Origin: Alphaproteobacteria bacterium LSUCC0684
GTDB taxonomy: Bacteria; Pseudomonadota; Alphaproteobacteria; Puniceispirillales; UBA1172
Assembly: GCA_041228335.1 (NCBI GenBank)
Contig: CP166130.1
Span: 2,575,001-2,639,000, forward strand
DNA: 64,000 nt
Direction: 5' to 3'
Position numbers and translations under genes: made by a program. Below, in pieces: positions 31,387 through 40,205 of the stretch (position 1 is its first letter; the number at the start of each line of letters is the position of its first letter). The notes below the pieces were generated by a model. That model was not told the DNA's origin, made no database searches, and was given only the letters and a program-made list of their open reading frames with translations.

Positions 31387-32913
31387 TCAGGTTAAAAGAG
31401 TCGAGCCCGTCATCTCTTGCGGGATATCAAGCCCAAGAAGATCAAGCAAGGTCGGGGCAATATCACTCAGCCCGCCATCACGGAGACCGGCAGTGCCGCC
31501 ACCGATCAGATATACGGGAACAGGATTGTAGCTGTGGGCCGTGTGGGGTGATTGTGCATCGTCATCCCACATGATCTCGCAATTTCCATGATCGGCGGTA
31601 AGCAGCATCACCCCGCCTGCTGTATCAAGAGCGGCGATTGTATCCGCCACGGCCTGATCCACCGTTTCCACTGCCTTGATGGCGGCATTGAGATCGCCGG
31701 TATGCCCCACCATATCCGGGTTGGCAAAATTGACAATGATCAGGTCATGCTGCCCTTTCCGGATTGCGTCCACCAGGATATCGCGCACGCCGTTTGCGCT
31801 CATTTCCGGTTGCAGATCATAGGTGGCAACTTTCGGTGAAGGCACAAGTTCACGCCGCTCATTTTCCCGGCTCTCCTCCATGCCGCCATTGAAAAAGAAG
31901 GTCACATGCGGGTATTTTTCCGTTTCGGCAAGCCGTAATTGGCTGAGGCCAGCCCTGGCCACGACTTCCCCAAGAGTATTAGGGATATCCGGCGGGCCAA
32001 AGAGCGCATCCATGGCGGTATCAAGTTGATCGGAATATGGCACAAGGCCGATCGGCCGGATCAGCCGGGGACGTTCGTGAGGCCGGAAGTCTGGATCATC
32101 GAGAAGCCAGCCCGCCAGTATCTGGCGCACCCGGTCAGCCCGGAAATTTGCCATGACAAGACCGTCGCCATCGGCCATGCCTTCATATCCTTCAATGACC
32201 GCAGGCAAAAGAAATTCATCACCGAGACCGGCGCTATAGCCTGCCTCAACCACGTCGCAGGTTGTGGCAGCGTAGTGATCAGCCCTGGCATGTGTTATCG
32301 CTTCCCATGCCGCCGCGGTCCGCTCCCAGCGGCGATCACGATCCATGGCATAGTATCGCCCGGTTACCGTTGCCATATGCGCGCCATCGGGAAGGTTTTC
32401 GGCAAAGGCTGGCAGGGTTTCACCGGCCAGTTTCGGGAGGGTGTCGCGTCCATCGGTAAAGGCGTGAATCCAGACCTTGATCCCGCGTTCAACCAGCGCT
32501 TCGGCAAGTGCCATGAGATGGGAATCCCGGCTATGTACGCCGCCAGGCGATACCAACCCCATCAGATGGGCCGCGCCGCCGCTTTTCTTAAGGTCATCGG
32601 CAAACCGGTCAAGATGAGGCAATGTCCCGATCGTGCGATCAGCCACCGCGGCATCTATTCGGGCCAGATCCTGCAGAATGATCCGCCCGGCGCCAATGGT
32701 CATATGGCCGACTTCGGAATTGCCGACCTGTCCTTCGGGCAGGCCTACCGCCGGACCTGAAGCAAGAAGAAACGCCTTTGGTACTTCCCTCTCAAGGCGA
32801 TCTATGGTTGGCGTTCGGGCCAGCCGGACAGCGTTATTCCGGCTGTCCTCCCGATGCCCCCATCCATCCATGATAAAGAGAATGACAGGTTTCTTTATTT
32901 TTCGGTCAGTCAT
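31387..32913 (-). CDS. gpmI: 2,3-bisphosphoglycerate-independent phosphoglycerate mutase
   Basis: Interconverts 3- and 2-phosphoglycerate with two manganese ions. 508 residues, full family length. N-terminal metal site VILFIMDGWGHRED; phosphorylated serine in LPEGQVGNSEVGHMTIGAGR; C-terminal metal ligands in MLLTADHGNCE and SPHTAHSYNPVP. Start chosen at MTDRKIKKP; a TTG at 32943 would add ten residues. 48 bases downstream of rlmH. Confidence 0.96.
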   Translation of the reverse strand: MTDRKIKKPVILFIMDGWGHREDSRNNAVRLARTPTIDRLEREVPKAFLLASGPAVGLPEGQVGNSEVGHMTIGAGRIILQDLARIDAAVADRTIGTLPHLDRFADDLKKSGGAAHLMGLVSPGGVHSRDSHLMALAEALVERGIKVWIHAFTDGRDTLPKLAGETLPAFAENLPDGAHMATVTGRYYAMDRDRRWERTAAAWEAITHARADHYAATTCDVVEAGYSAGLGDEFLLPAVIEGYEGMADGDGLVMANFRADRVRQILAGWLLDDPDFRPHERPRLIRPIGLVPYSDQLDTAMDALFGPPDIPNTLGEVVARAGLSQLRLAETEKYPHVTFFFNGGMEESRENERRELVPSPKVATYDLQPEMSANGVRDILVDAIRKGQHDLIIVNFANPDMVGHTGDLNAAIKAVETVDQAVADTIAALDTAGGVMLLTADHGNCEIMWDDDAQSPHTAHSYNPVPVYLIGGGTAGLRDGGLSDIAPTLLDLLGLDIPQEMTGSTLLT

Positions 32914-32961
32914 GGCAGATCTATACGACAGCCCAAGGCTCAATGCCAGTCTGATTTCCCA

Positions 32962-33414
32962 TCAGCCATGATGATACGGGTGATTGGCAAGAATCATTTC
33001 CGCCCGGTAAAGCTGTTCTGCCAGCATGGCGCGGAACAGCATATGCGGCCAGGTCTGGCGACCAAAAGCAAGGGTGAGATCTGCCCTGTCAAGAAGACTT
33101 GAATGATGACCATCAGCCCCGCCAATGGCAAACACCGCTTCGCGGCAGCCATTATCCCGGTGGCGGCGGATCAATGCGGCGAGATCTTCTGAGGCGATAT
33201 CCTCTCCACCCGGATCCATGGCAAGGAGCAATGCTCCTTCCGGGCAGGCGGCCAGGATACGGGCCGATTCGTCCTGCTGGCGCTGAGGTCCCTGCTGTTT
33301 TGCGGTAAATTCAAGAAATCGGCCGGGATAGGGAAGTTTACGGAACCAGGTTTCCGCGAGGTTCTGTTCCGCAAGGCGGCGGCCCTGCCCGATCGCGGCA
33401 ACAGTCAGTTTCAT
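32962..33414 (-). CDS. rlmH: 23S rRNA (pseudouridine1915-N3)-methyltransferase
   Basis: SPOUT methyltransferase modifying helix 69 of 23S rRNA. 150 residues. The knot region includes ALLLAMDPGGEDIASEDLA and AVFAIGGADG (SAM site), and the C-terminus ends in the hallmark HPYHHG. It sits between rsfS and gpmI, in the ribosome-related cluster usual for bacteria. Confidence 0.95.
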   Translation of the reverse strand: MKLTVAAIGQGRRLAEQNLAETWFRKLPYPGRFLEFTAKQQGPQRQQDESARILAACPEGALLLAMDPGGEDIASEDLAALIRRHRDNGCREAVFAIGGADGHHSSLLDRADLTLAFGRQTWPHMLFRAMLAEQLYRAEMILANHPYHHG

Positions 33415-33429
33415 GAAATCTGTCCTGCC

Positions 33430-33825
33430 CTAGATTGTCGCGGACTGGATGGTGACGGTCTCCCCGCTGGCATGGTCCGACCACATTTTTTCCAGCTGAT
33501 AGAATTCCCGGACTTCGGGGCGGAACAGGTGGACGATCACGTCTCCGGCATCAATCAGAATCCAGTCGCCGGTATTGCCGCCTTCTGATCCCATGGGCCT
33601 TTTGCCATTTTCCTTGAGGTTTCGTTCCAGATGATCAGCCATGGCCATGAGCTGCCGGGATGAACTGCCCGAAGCTATGACCATATAATCCGCGATGGTG
33701 GATTTGCCGGCAAGAGGAATGGTGGTGATGTCCTGCGCTTTGTCCTTGTCGAGCGATGTCAGCACAAGGTCGAGAAGAATGCTGCTTTCAGCGGTCTGTC
33801 CTGCGGAAATGGTACGCTCCTTCAC
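33430..33825 (-). CDS. rsfS: Ribosome silencing factor
   Basis: Binds ribosomal protein L14 and blocks subunit joining in starvation. 131 residues. Family core: DLTTIPLAGKSTIADYMVIASG-like sequence (here ITTIPLAGKSTIADYMVIAS), SSRQLMAMADHLE, and GDWILIDAGDVIVHLFRPEVREFY followed by LEKMW. It starts 88 bases after nadD, the standard nadD-rsfS-rlmH order. Confidence 0.94.
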   Translation of the reverse strand: MKERTISAGQTAESSILLDLVLTSLDKDKAQDITTIPLAGKSTIADYMVIASGSSSRQLMAMADHLERNLKENGKRPMGSEGGNTGDWILIDAGDVIVHLFRPEVREFYQLEKMWSDHASGETVTIQSATI

Positions 33826-33884
33826 GTTGGTCTTTCCGTATGCATATCAATTTTAGGCAGAGGCACGGAAAAAGACAATATTTC

Positions 33885-33932
33885 ATTTACCGGAACTCAT
33901 CTTGCCGGGGGCTCATGTTTCCGGGGACTCAT
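33885..33932. repeat. Three tandem imperfect 16-base repeats at the nadD 3' end
   Basis: Units 33885-33900, 33901-33916 and 33917-33932 each end in CTCAT and contain a CCGG-type core. The third unit and part of the second lie inside the last codons of nadD and its stop. On the minus strand each unit reads ATGAG..CCGG. Confidence 0.55.
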
Positions 33933-34548
33933 TCACACGGTGCCTGATCGCGGTAGCGGATTGCCGGTTGAGGGGACCAGGGATGAAGCACCAGCGGCGT
34001 GCTTCTCCAAGCCTTGCCGCAATCCGGCGAGGGCTTGACCGGGTGCCGATTCGGGCAGCGCCAGGTCCGTTCAGCACCCCGCAGCGTGTGCCCGGCCGAT
34101 TGATGACGGCAATCGGCATCAGTCTGGCGATCCGGTGCGATTGATGCCAGCGGTGAAAGGAGGCAAGATTGTCCGCACCCATGATCCAGACAAGACGGCA
34201 CATGGGCATACGCCGTTTCAGCAGGCGAAGGGTATCCGCTGTCCGGGATGTGCCGAGGCGGAGTTCCAGATCCGAGACAACCATCTTTCGGCCATATCCG
34301 CACGCCGAGGCGGCGTTCACGGCGGAATTGAAGCGATCCCGGAATGACGACATGCCCGATCTGGCCTTGAAGGGGTTTTGCGGTGACACGAGCCACCAGA
34401 CGGCATCCAGCCGGAGATGCCGGAGGGCAAGGTTTGTGATATGCGCATGCCCATCATGGGCCGGATTGAACGACCCGCCCAGGAGACCTATCCGCTGGCG
34501 GGCGGCATGCCGGAATACCCGTTGGGCGTGTTGAATCCTTGCAAGCAT
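33913..34548 (-). CDS. nadD: Nicotinate-nucleotide adenylyltransferase
   Basis: Makes deamido-NAD from nicotinate mononucleotide and ATP. 211 residues. Nucleotidyltransferase motif IGLLGGSFNPAHDGHAHI; WWLVSPQNPFK and LVWIMGADNLASFHRW are substrate-binding segments; C-terminal ISST-like motif is replaced by a family-like SATAIRHRVNE. It lies 3 bases downstream of proA. The C-terminus runs into a short tandem repeat. Confidence 0.93.
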   Translation of the reverse strand: MLARIQHAQRVFRHAARQRIGLLGGSFNPAHDGHAHITNLALRHLRLDAVWWLVSPQNPFKARSGMSSFRDRFNSAVNAASACGYGRKMVVSDLELRLGTSRTADTLRLLKRRMPMCRLVWIMGADNLASFHRWHQSHRIARLMPIAVINRPGTRCGVLNGPGAARIGTRSSPRRIAARLGEARRWCFIPGPLNRQSATAIRHRVNESPET

Positions 34549-34551
34549 CGA

Positions 34552-35823
34552 TCAGGGGCGTATCTGGCCGGACCCACGCACGACATATTTGAAACTTGTC
34601 AGCTCATTGGCGCCAACTGGCCCTCTTGCGTGCATTTTGCCGGTGGAAATGCCGATCTCTGCCCCCATGCCGAACTCACCACCATCGGCAAACTGGGTTG
34701 AGGCATTGACCATCACGATCGCCGAATCAATGCCTGCGATGAACACTTCGGCCGCCTGTTGATCCTCGGTGATGATCGCTTCGGTATGATCCGAACCGTA
34801 GCGACGGATATGCGCGATGGCGCCCTCGACGCCATCCACCACCGCAACGGAAAGAATACCGTCAAGATATTCCGTCGACCAGTCTTTGTCGCTGGCCGGG
34901 CTCGCTTCAGGGATCAGTTTCATCGCCGCGGCATCGGCGCGCAAACTGCACCCTGCCCCGATGAGTGCCGCCGCCACATCGGGCAGAATTTCTGCCGCAA
35001 CTGACCGGTCCACCAGCAAGGTTTCAGCCGCCCCGCAGATACCGACACGGCGCATCTTGGCATTGACCGTGATTGCCCGGGCCTTTTCCGGATCAGCCGC
35101 GCGGTCAATATAGACATGGCAGATCCCCTCAAGATGGGCGAATACAGGAACACGCGCTTCCTGTTGCACGCGCTCAACCAGTGATTTCCCGCCGCGGGGG
35201 ATGATGACATCGATCCCACCTGTCGCGGTCAGCATTGCTCCAACCAGGGCCCGGTCCGTATTCTCAAGCAGCTGAACCGCATCCGCGGGCAGGCCTGAGT
35301 CTTCAAGCCCGTTCCGGACAAGTTTTGCCAAGAGACTGGAGGTGTGAATGCTGTCGCTGCCCCCCCGCAGAATCACGGGATTGCCTGATTTTATGGAAAG
35401 GCCGGCTGCGTCCACCGTCACGTTCGGGCGTGCTTCATAAATGACGCCGATCACGCCAAGCGGCGTCGAGAGACGGGTGATGTCCAGCCCGTTCGGACGT
35501 TGCCAGCGATCAAGTTCACGCCCTAGAGGATCTGGCAGGGCCCGGATATCATCAAGGCCTTTCGCCATCTGCTCGACCCGCGCTGCATCCAGAGTCAACC
35601 GGTCAATGAACGAGGCTTTCAGGCCGCGCGCTGTTCCGGCCGCGATATCCTCTTTATTGGCGTTGAGGATGGCCCGGATATTCCCGCGAAGATGGCGGGC
35701 TGCCGCTTCGAGTGCCTGACACCGCTGATCATGGGTTGATTGCGCCAGCACCATGGCGCTGGCCCGGGCGTTGCCGGTATAGCCAGCCATGATCCTGGCG
35801 GCGTCGCTTACCATCATGTTCAT
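34552..35823 (-). CDS. proA: Gamma-glutamyl phosphate reductase
   Basis: Second step of proline synthesis, reducing glutamyl phosphate to the semialdehyde. 423 residues. Aldehyde dehydrogenase fold with [20 protein letters not shown], the catalytic cysteine in [16 protein letters not shown], and C-terminal [19 protein letters not shown]. Its ATG overlaps the proB stop (ATGA), implying coupled translation with the first enzyme of the pathway. Confidence 0.96.
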   Translation of the reverse strand: MNMMVSDAARIMAGYTGNARASAMVLAQSTHDQRCQALEAAARHLRGNIRAILNANKEDIAAGTARGLKASFIDRLTLDAARVEQMAKGLDDIRALPDPLGRELDRWQRPNGLDITRLSTPLGVIGVIYEARPNVTVDAAGLSIKSGNPVILRGGSDSIHTSSLLAKLVRNGLEDSGLPADAVQLLENTDRALVGAMLTATGGIDVIIPRGGKSLVERVQQEARVPVFAHLEGICHVYIDRAADPEKARAITVNAKMRRVGICGAAETLLVDRSVAAEILPDVAAALIGAGCSLRADAAAMKLIPEASPASDKDWSTEYLDGILSVAVVDGVEGAIAHIRRYGSDHTEAIITEDQQAAEVFIAGIDSAIVMVNASTQFADGGEFGMGAEIGISTGKMHARGPVGANELTSFKYVVRGSGQIRP

Positions 35824-36989
35824 GGCGTATCCCTCCCTCGGGTTGCGTGATAGGTCAGCACCAGATCATCGGCATGGATGACCTCATCCCGTCCACGATA
35901 GCCGAGGATTTCCGGAATTGCACGACTCTTGGACCCGGCAATCAGGGCGGCGTCTTTGGCGCTGTAATGGCTGAGGCCGCGGGCTATTTCGGCGCCGTTC
36001 TGATCGGCCAGTGCCACCAGATCCCCACGCTCAAAACTGCCCTCGACGCGGGCGATGCCAGCGGGCAGCAGGCTCTTGCCGCTTCTGATCGCCTTAACAG
36101 CGCCATCATCCAGGATGATCCGGCCTTTGGGGGTCAACCCGCCGGCAATCCAGGTCTTTCGTGCCTGCGGCGGGTTTGCGGCAGCCCGGAACCAGGTGCA
36201 GCGCCCGCCATCCTTGAGCTGGCTGATGGGGCTCGGCTCTGTTCCGCTGCAGATCACCATATGGCATCCGGCGGTGGTGGCAATGCGGGCGGCGGCAATC
36301 TTGGTTATCATCCCCCCCGAGGCGGCGCTGCTATGGGCCGGGCCCGCCATGGAGAGAATATCATCATCGATATGAATGACTTCCGGCAGGAATCGGGCCG
36401 ATGGATCCTGTCTCGGGTCAGCGGAATAAAGCCCGTCGATATCAGAGAGAAGCACAAGCACGTCAGCGGTGATCATCTGGGCAACACGGGCGGCAAGACG
36501 ATCATTGTCGCCATAGCGGATTTCCATGGTGGCAACGGTGTCGTTTTCATTGACCACCGGAATGATGCCCTGGGCCAGCAATGTCTGGATGGTTGCCCGG
36601 GCGTTGAGATGCCGACGGCGGGTTTCGGTGTCGTCCGGGGAAAGCAGGATCTGGGCCGTGCCAATCCCGAAAAGCGCAAAGGCGCTCTGCCATTCCTTGG
36701 CCAGCCGGATCTGCCCGATGGCGGCGGCGGCCTGCTTTTCTTCAAGTTTCAGCCTCCCCTGGCCACGGCCAAGCTGATGCCGACCAAGGGCAATCGCCCC
36801 GGAAGACACCACCACCGGGGTGCATCCATCAAGATGCAAGGCGGCAAGATCACGGGCCAGGCTTTCAAGCCAGTGGGTGCGGACCTCTCCTGTGTCATCA
36901 TCGACAAGCAGGGCAGAACCAACCTTGACGATAACCGTGCGGGCGCCGCCGAGATAGGTTTGGGTCAGTTTGTGGAAATCCGTGCTCAT
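35820..36989 (-). CDS. proB: Glutamate 5-kinase
   Basis: First, proline-inhibited step of proline synthesis. 389 residues from the ATG at 36989, with an amino acid kinase domain ([53 protein letters not shown]) and a C-terminal PUA domain (about residues 290-375). A second ATG at 36998 has a GGAG-like site and is an alternative. The start overlaps the obgE stop by 4 bases. Confidence 0.95.
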   Translation of the reverse strand: MSTDFHKLTQTYLGGARTVIVKVGSALLVDDDTGEVRTHWLESLARDLAALHLDGCTPVVVSSGAIALGRHQLGRGQGRLKLEEKQAAAAIGQIRLAKEWQSAFALFGIGTAQILLSPDDTETRRRHLNARATIQTLLAQGIIPVVNENDTVATMEIRYGDNDRLAARVAQMITADVLVLLSDIDGLYSADPRQDPSARFLPEVIHIDDDILSMAGPAHSSAASGGMITKIAAARIATTAGCHMVICSGTEPSPISQLKDGGRCTWFRAAANPPQARKTWIAGGLTPKGRIILDDGAVKAIRSGKSLLPAGIARVEGSFERGDLVALADQNGAEIARGLSHYSAKDAALIAGSKSRAIPEILGYRGRDEVIHADDLVLTYHATRGRDTP

Positions 36990-38023
36990 GGCTGCCATGG
37001 CTCCGGCGTCATGCTGCTGCGCATATCCTCCTCGCGTGCCGCGGTGATGATCTGCCACAAGGACCGCAAGGCTTCCGTCATGCCTTCACCTGAAACGGCG
37101 GAAAGAGCGATCACGTCTTCAGCGCCGGCCTTCTTGAGCGATGTCATGACGTCGCTGATCTGGTCAGGGGTCATGGCATCGATCTTGCTGATCGCGGTAA
37201 TCTCCCGCTTTTCCGCCAGATCCTTGTCATAGGCGCCGAGTTCTCCACGGATGATCTTCCAGTCACCGGCCGGATCAGCCGCGGTGCCATCCACCAGATG
37301 TAAAAGGACAGAACAGCGTTCGACATGGCCGAGAAACCGGTGCCCGAGGCCAATTCCGTCATGGGCCCCTTCCACCAGCCCCGGGATATCGGCGAGAACA
37401 AAACTCTGCTGATCCACGGCGACAACACCAAGGCCGGGATGCAGGGTGGTGAAAGGATAATCGGCAATCTTCGGGCGTGCGGCCGAACTGGCGGCAAGAA
37501 GAGTGGATTTACCGGCATTGGGCAGGCCGACCAGCCCGGCATCGGCAATCAGTTTCAACCTCAGCCAGATCCACATGCCAACCCCGGGAAACCCCTTGTC
37601 GGCACGCCGCGGGGCCTGATTCGTGGATGATTTGAACGCCGCGTTGCCGCGCCCGCCATCGCCGCCCCGGGCAAGGACGATTCGCTGGCCGACAGCGGTG
37701 AGATCGGCAAGGACAATATCGTTTTCCTCATTGAGGATCTGTGTTCCGACAGGCAGTTTCAGGATGATGTCTTCGCCGCTCAGCCCGGCGCGATTCCGGC
37801 CAGCCCCGCCCCGCCCGGAGGTTGCCTTGAAATGCTGCTGGTAGCGGTAGTCGATCAGCGTGTTGAGCCCGTTCACGCATTCCGCAATCACGCTGCCGCC
37901 ACGGCCACCATCGCCGCCATCAGGTCCACCTCTCGGCACATGGGCTTCACGCCGGAAACTGATACAGCCCGGCCCGCCATTGCCGCTCTGGATATAGACT
38001 TTCGCCTGATCTAGGAATTTCAT
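36986..38023 (-). CDS. obgE: Obg GTPase (ribosome assembly)
   Basis: Essential GTPase for 50S maturation. 345 residues. The glycine-rich Obg fold is at the N-terminus ([20 protein letters not shown] and [10 protein letters not shown]), followed by the G domain with G1 [12 protein letters not shown]3 [16 protein letters not shown] and G4 SKID in [10 protein letters not shown]. No extended C-terminal domain. It is separated from rpmA by a terminator-like hairpin. Confidence 0.96.
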   Translation of the reverse strand: MKFLDQAKVYIQSGNGGPGCISFRREAHVPRGGPDGGDGGRGGSVIAECVNGLNTLIDYRYQQHFKATSGRGGAGRNRAGLSGEDIILKLPVGTQILNEENDIVLADLTAVGQRIVLARGGDGGRGNAAFKSSTNQAPRRADKGFPGVGMWIWLRLKLIADAGLVGLPNAGKSTLLAASSAARPKIADYPFTTLHPGLGVVAVDQQSFVLADIPGLVEGAHDGIGLGHRFLGHVERCSVLLHLVDGTAADPAGDWKIIRGELGAYDKDLAEKREITAISKIDAMTPDQISDVMTSLKKAGAEDVIALSAVSGEGMTEALRSLWQIITAAREEDMRSSMTPEPWQP

Positions 38024-38041
38024 GGTCTATGATCTTTCATG

Positions 38042-38069
38042 AAAAAAGCGCAACCTTGCGGATGCGCTT
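38042..38069 (-). terminator. Terminator-like hairpin between rpmA and obgE
   Basis: Read on the minus strand, AAGCGCA and TGCGCTT pair across a 14-base loop and are followed by a T run ending just before the obgE start. It could partly terminate rplU-rpmA transcripts, lowering obgE-proBA expression relative to the ribosomal protein genes. Confidence 0.55.
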
Positions 38070-38125
38070 CCTCTGGCCCGTCAGGGCCCGATTTCATGCT
38101 CCGGCATAATGCCAGAACCTGGGCC

Positions 38126-38395
38126 CTATTCCGCGGCCTCAGCTGCCGGGACCACATGGGCAAAACTGCGCCCGCCGGTGGTCTTGCTGAAGGCAACCTT
38201 GCCATCAGTCAGGGCAAAAAGCGTATGATCCTTGCCCATGCCGACATTCTGGCCGGGGTGGAATTTGGTGCCACGCTGCCGCACGATGATGTTGCCGGGG
38301 ATTACGCTTTCCCCGCCGAATTTCTTCACACCCAGGCGGCGACCGGCGGAATCACGACCGTTACGAGAGCTACCACCTGCTTTTTTATGTGCCAT
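38126..38395 (-). CDS. rpmA: 50S ribosomal protein L27
   Basis: Large-subunit protein near the peptidyl transferase centre. 89 residues. The N-terminus [16 protein letters not shown] is classic, with no Firmicutes-type leader needing cleavage; [20 protein letters not shown] is the signature. It follows rplU by 30 bases. Confidence 0.97.
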   Translation of the reverse strand: MAHKKAGGSSRNGRDSAGRRLGVKKFGGESVIPGNIIVRQRGTKFHPGQNVGMGKDHTLFALTDGKVAFSKTTGGRSFAHVVPAAEAAE

Positions 38396-38425
38396 ATCGC
38401 GTCTCCTAAACCGTAAATATCAGTT

Positions 38426-38956
38426 CTATTTCTTGGCTGCAGCTTTTTTTGAAGCGGCGGCCTTGGTTGCCTTTTTCGCGCCGGCTTTCTTGGCGGCAGC
38501 CTTTTTCGGCGCAGCCTTCGCTTCGGCTTTCTTGGCAGCTTTCTTCGGGGCTGCTTCGGCAATTGGGTTCGTTTCGGGATTTTTTGTTTTTTCAGCCTTC
38601 GGCTTTGCTTCGGCCTTAGGTTTTGCCGGTGCCTTCAGCTTGCCGTCAGCGGCGATATCGTCAATTTTGATCAGCGTCAGATCCTGGCGATGGCCACGCA
38701 CGCGGCGAAAATTCTTGCGGCGCTTGCGGCGGAAAACCATGATCTTGGGCCCGCGGGTCTGTTTCAGTACGGTGGCGCCGACGGCGGCACCTGCAACCGT
38801 TGGTGCGCCGACATTCACCTTGTCGCCATCCACCATCATCAGTACCTGATCAAGTACAACCGTGTCGCCAGCTTCACCGGCGATGTGATCGATGATGAGC
38901 GTATCATCCTTGGCAACGCGATATTGCTTGCCCCCTGTTTTCACCACAGCATACAT
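38426..38956 (-). CDS. rplU: 50S ribosomal protein L21 with long Lys/Ala-rich tail
   Basis: 176 residues from the ATG at 38956 (AAGGATGA site upstream). Residues 1-103 are the complete L21 fold: [18 protein letters not shown] at the start and [21 protein letters not shown] near its end. Residues 104-176 are a low-complexity tail rich in Lys, Ala and Pro (for example [20 protein letters not shown]), like histone H1 tails. L21 is about 103 residues in E. coli. Tails occur in other alphaproteobacterial L21 proteins; their role is unknown to me, perhaps rRNA contact. Confidence 0.95.
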   Translation of the reverse strand: MYAVVKTGGKQYRVAKDDTLIIDHIAGEAGDTVVLDQVLMMVDGDKVNVGAPTVAGAAVGATVLKQTRGPKIMVFRRKRRKNFRRVRGHRQDLTLIKIDDIAADGKLKAPAKPKAEAKPKAEKTKNPETNPIAEAAPKKAAKKAEAKAAPKKAAAKKAGAKKATKAAASKKAAAKK

Positions 38957-38973
38957 GGCGGTCATCCTTCGTG

Positions 38974-39012
38974 TTAACGGCCCCGCAATCTTCTTGCGGC
39001 GCGTGCGGCCAT
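38974..39012 (-). other. Possible Arg-rich leader peptide in the rplU 5' region
   Basis: A 12-codon frame in the rplU leader encodes MAARAARRLRGR, ending 17 bases before the rplU start. A GAAGATAGAC stretch precedes it. It may be chance in a GC-rich leader, but five Arg codons in 12 would suit translation-dependent control. Confidence 0.15.
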
Positions 39013-39041
39013 GTCTATCTTCAACCCAGCCGGAAATCCAT

Positions 39042-39072
39042 AAAAAACCGAGCGAAAGGCACGCCTTTCGCT
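39042..39072 (-). terminator. Terminator-shaped hairpin in the rplU leader
   Basis: On the minus strand AGCGAAAGGC / GCCTTTCGCT forms a perfect 10-base stem, then CGG and six T. It starts only a few bases after the predicted rplU transcription start, with no upstream minus-strand gene that would need termination. Candidate attenuator or 5' stabilising hairpin. Confidence 0.6.
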
Positions 39073-39083
39073 GATTGAGTGGC

Positions 39084-39111
39084 AATATAGCCAGTCAAAG
39101 CCCCTTGTCAA
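39084..39111 (-). promoter_or_regulatory. Strong predicted promoter of rplU-rpmA
   Basis: On the minus strand a perfect -35 TTGACA (39111-39106) and TATATT (39089-39084) are 16 bases apart. The predicted start is near 39077, giving a leader of about 120 bases before the rplU ATG. The remaining bases up to the tRNA (39112-39256) hold no gene. Confidence 0.7.
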
Positions 39112-39256
39112 GCATTCTCGACAGGCGAGAGGCGAATTCCTTCGCGCCGGAAAATCCCGCCTGTCCTAGAGGGCTGGAGATTTATGGTCATTGTGGGTTG
39201 CAAGCCGGACGCATCGCGGCTAGATAGAAGGATATTCCCATCCTGGGATGCGCAGA

Positions 39257-39346
39257 GGAGAGGTGGCAGAGTGGTTGAATGCGCCGGTCTCGAAAACCGG
39301 TATGGGTGCAAGCCCATCGGGGGTTCGAATCCCCCCCTCTCCGCCA
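39257..39346 (+). tRNA. tRNA-Ser (anticodon CGA)
   Basis: 90 bases including an encoded CCA. Acceptor GGAGAGG pairs with CCTCTCC; the anticodon stem CCGGT/ACCGG frames loop CTCGAAA, giving anticodon CGA (reads UCG). The long variable arm (ATGGGTGCAAGCCCAT) is the class II serine type, and the T arm is GGGGGTTCGAATCCCCC. No integration scar or repeated 3' end is visible nearby. Confidence 0.97.
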
Positions 39347-39427
39347 GATTTCACGCCGCTCTTTTCCTTTTGGCGATTTCCCTTTATCACTTAAGGCCAT
39401 CTGTTGCCGATACCTGAGGAGACCATC

Positions 39428-40192
39428 ATGACTCTGCCCAGAACCCCATCTTTCCGCCTTGATGGCAAGACAGCTCTTGTCACGGGCGCCTCTTCCGGGA
39501 TTGGCGAGGCCGGAGCGGTGGCGCTGGCCGAAGCCGGGGCAAAGGTCATCGCGGTTGCCCGCCGTGCCGACCGGCTCGATGACCTTGCTGCATCCTGTCA
39601 GGCGGAAGGCTGGGATGTCACCCCGCTGGCGCTGGATGTGACCGATCTTGATGCCGTGTCCCAAACGATCAAGGACTGCGGGCCGGTGGATATCCTCCTG
39701 AATTCCGCCGGCATGGCACGCCACGGCCCGGCGCTGGAAACCCGGGCGGAGGATTTCGATGCGGTGGTCGATCTCAACCTCAAATCGGCATTTTTTCAGG
39801 CACGGGCGGTGGCCGAGGGGCTGATTGCGGCGGGAAAACCGGGCTCGATCATTTCCATCTCATCCCAGATGGCCAAGGTGGGCGGCATTGAGCGATCCGT
39901 CTATTGCGCCACCAAGGCTGCGGTCGAGGGATTCACCCGGGCCATGGCTATTGAATGGGGCCCGCATCAGGTCCGGATCAATACGATCTGTCCGACTTTC
40001 GTGCTGACCGCGCTGACCCAATCCACCTTCGATAACCCTGAACGCCGTGCCTGGGTGGAAGGCAAGATCAAGCTTGGCCGCGTGGCCCGGGTCGAGGACA
40101 TGATGGGGGCGGTGGTGTATCTCGCCTCCGATGCCTCGGCCATGGTGACCGGTACATCCATCCTTGTGGATGGTGGCTGGACAGCCGGGTGA
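39428..40192 (+). CDS. Short-chain dehydrogenase/reductase
   Basis: 254 residues from the ATG at 39428 with GAGGAG upstream. Classical SDR: cofactor motif VTGASSGIGEAGAVALAEAG near residue 19, NSAGMARHG, catalytic Ser in ISISSQMAKVGG, and Tyr-x3-Lys in VYCATKAAVEG. The ARRADRL after the second strand suggests NADP preference. The C-terminal VTGTSILVDGGWTAG is typical of gluconate or 3-oxoacyl reductase-like members; the substrate cannot be assigned. Convergent with the dipeptidase gene. Confidence 0.85.
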   Translation: MTLPRTPSFRLDGKTALVTGASSGIGEAGAVALAEAGAKVIAVARRADRLDDLAASCQAEGWDVTPLALDVTDLDAVSQTIKDCGPVDILLNSAGMARHGPALETRAEDFDAVVDLNLKSAFFQARAVAEGLIAAGKPGSIISISSQMAKVGGIERSVYCATKAAVEGFTRAMAIEWGPHQVRINTICPTFVLTALTQSTFDNPERRAWVEGKIKLGRVARVEDMMGAVVYLASDASAMVTGTSILVDGGWTAG

Positions 40193-40205
40193 TCACCCTT
40201 ACGGA

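Noticed and set aside
35847-37232. Long plus-strand open frame (461 codons) opposite proB and obgE
   Set aside because: Exact antisense of two well-supported genes; the translation has no recognisable domain, is Gly/Arg-rich from antisense bias, and lacks a ribosome site.
39257-39346. tRNA-Ser considered as an integration site for an island covering the recycling genes
   Set aside because: No integrase, no duplicated tRNA 3' end and no mobility genes are visible downstream.
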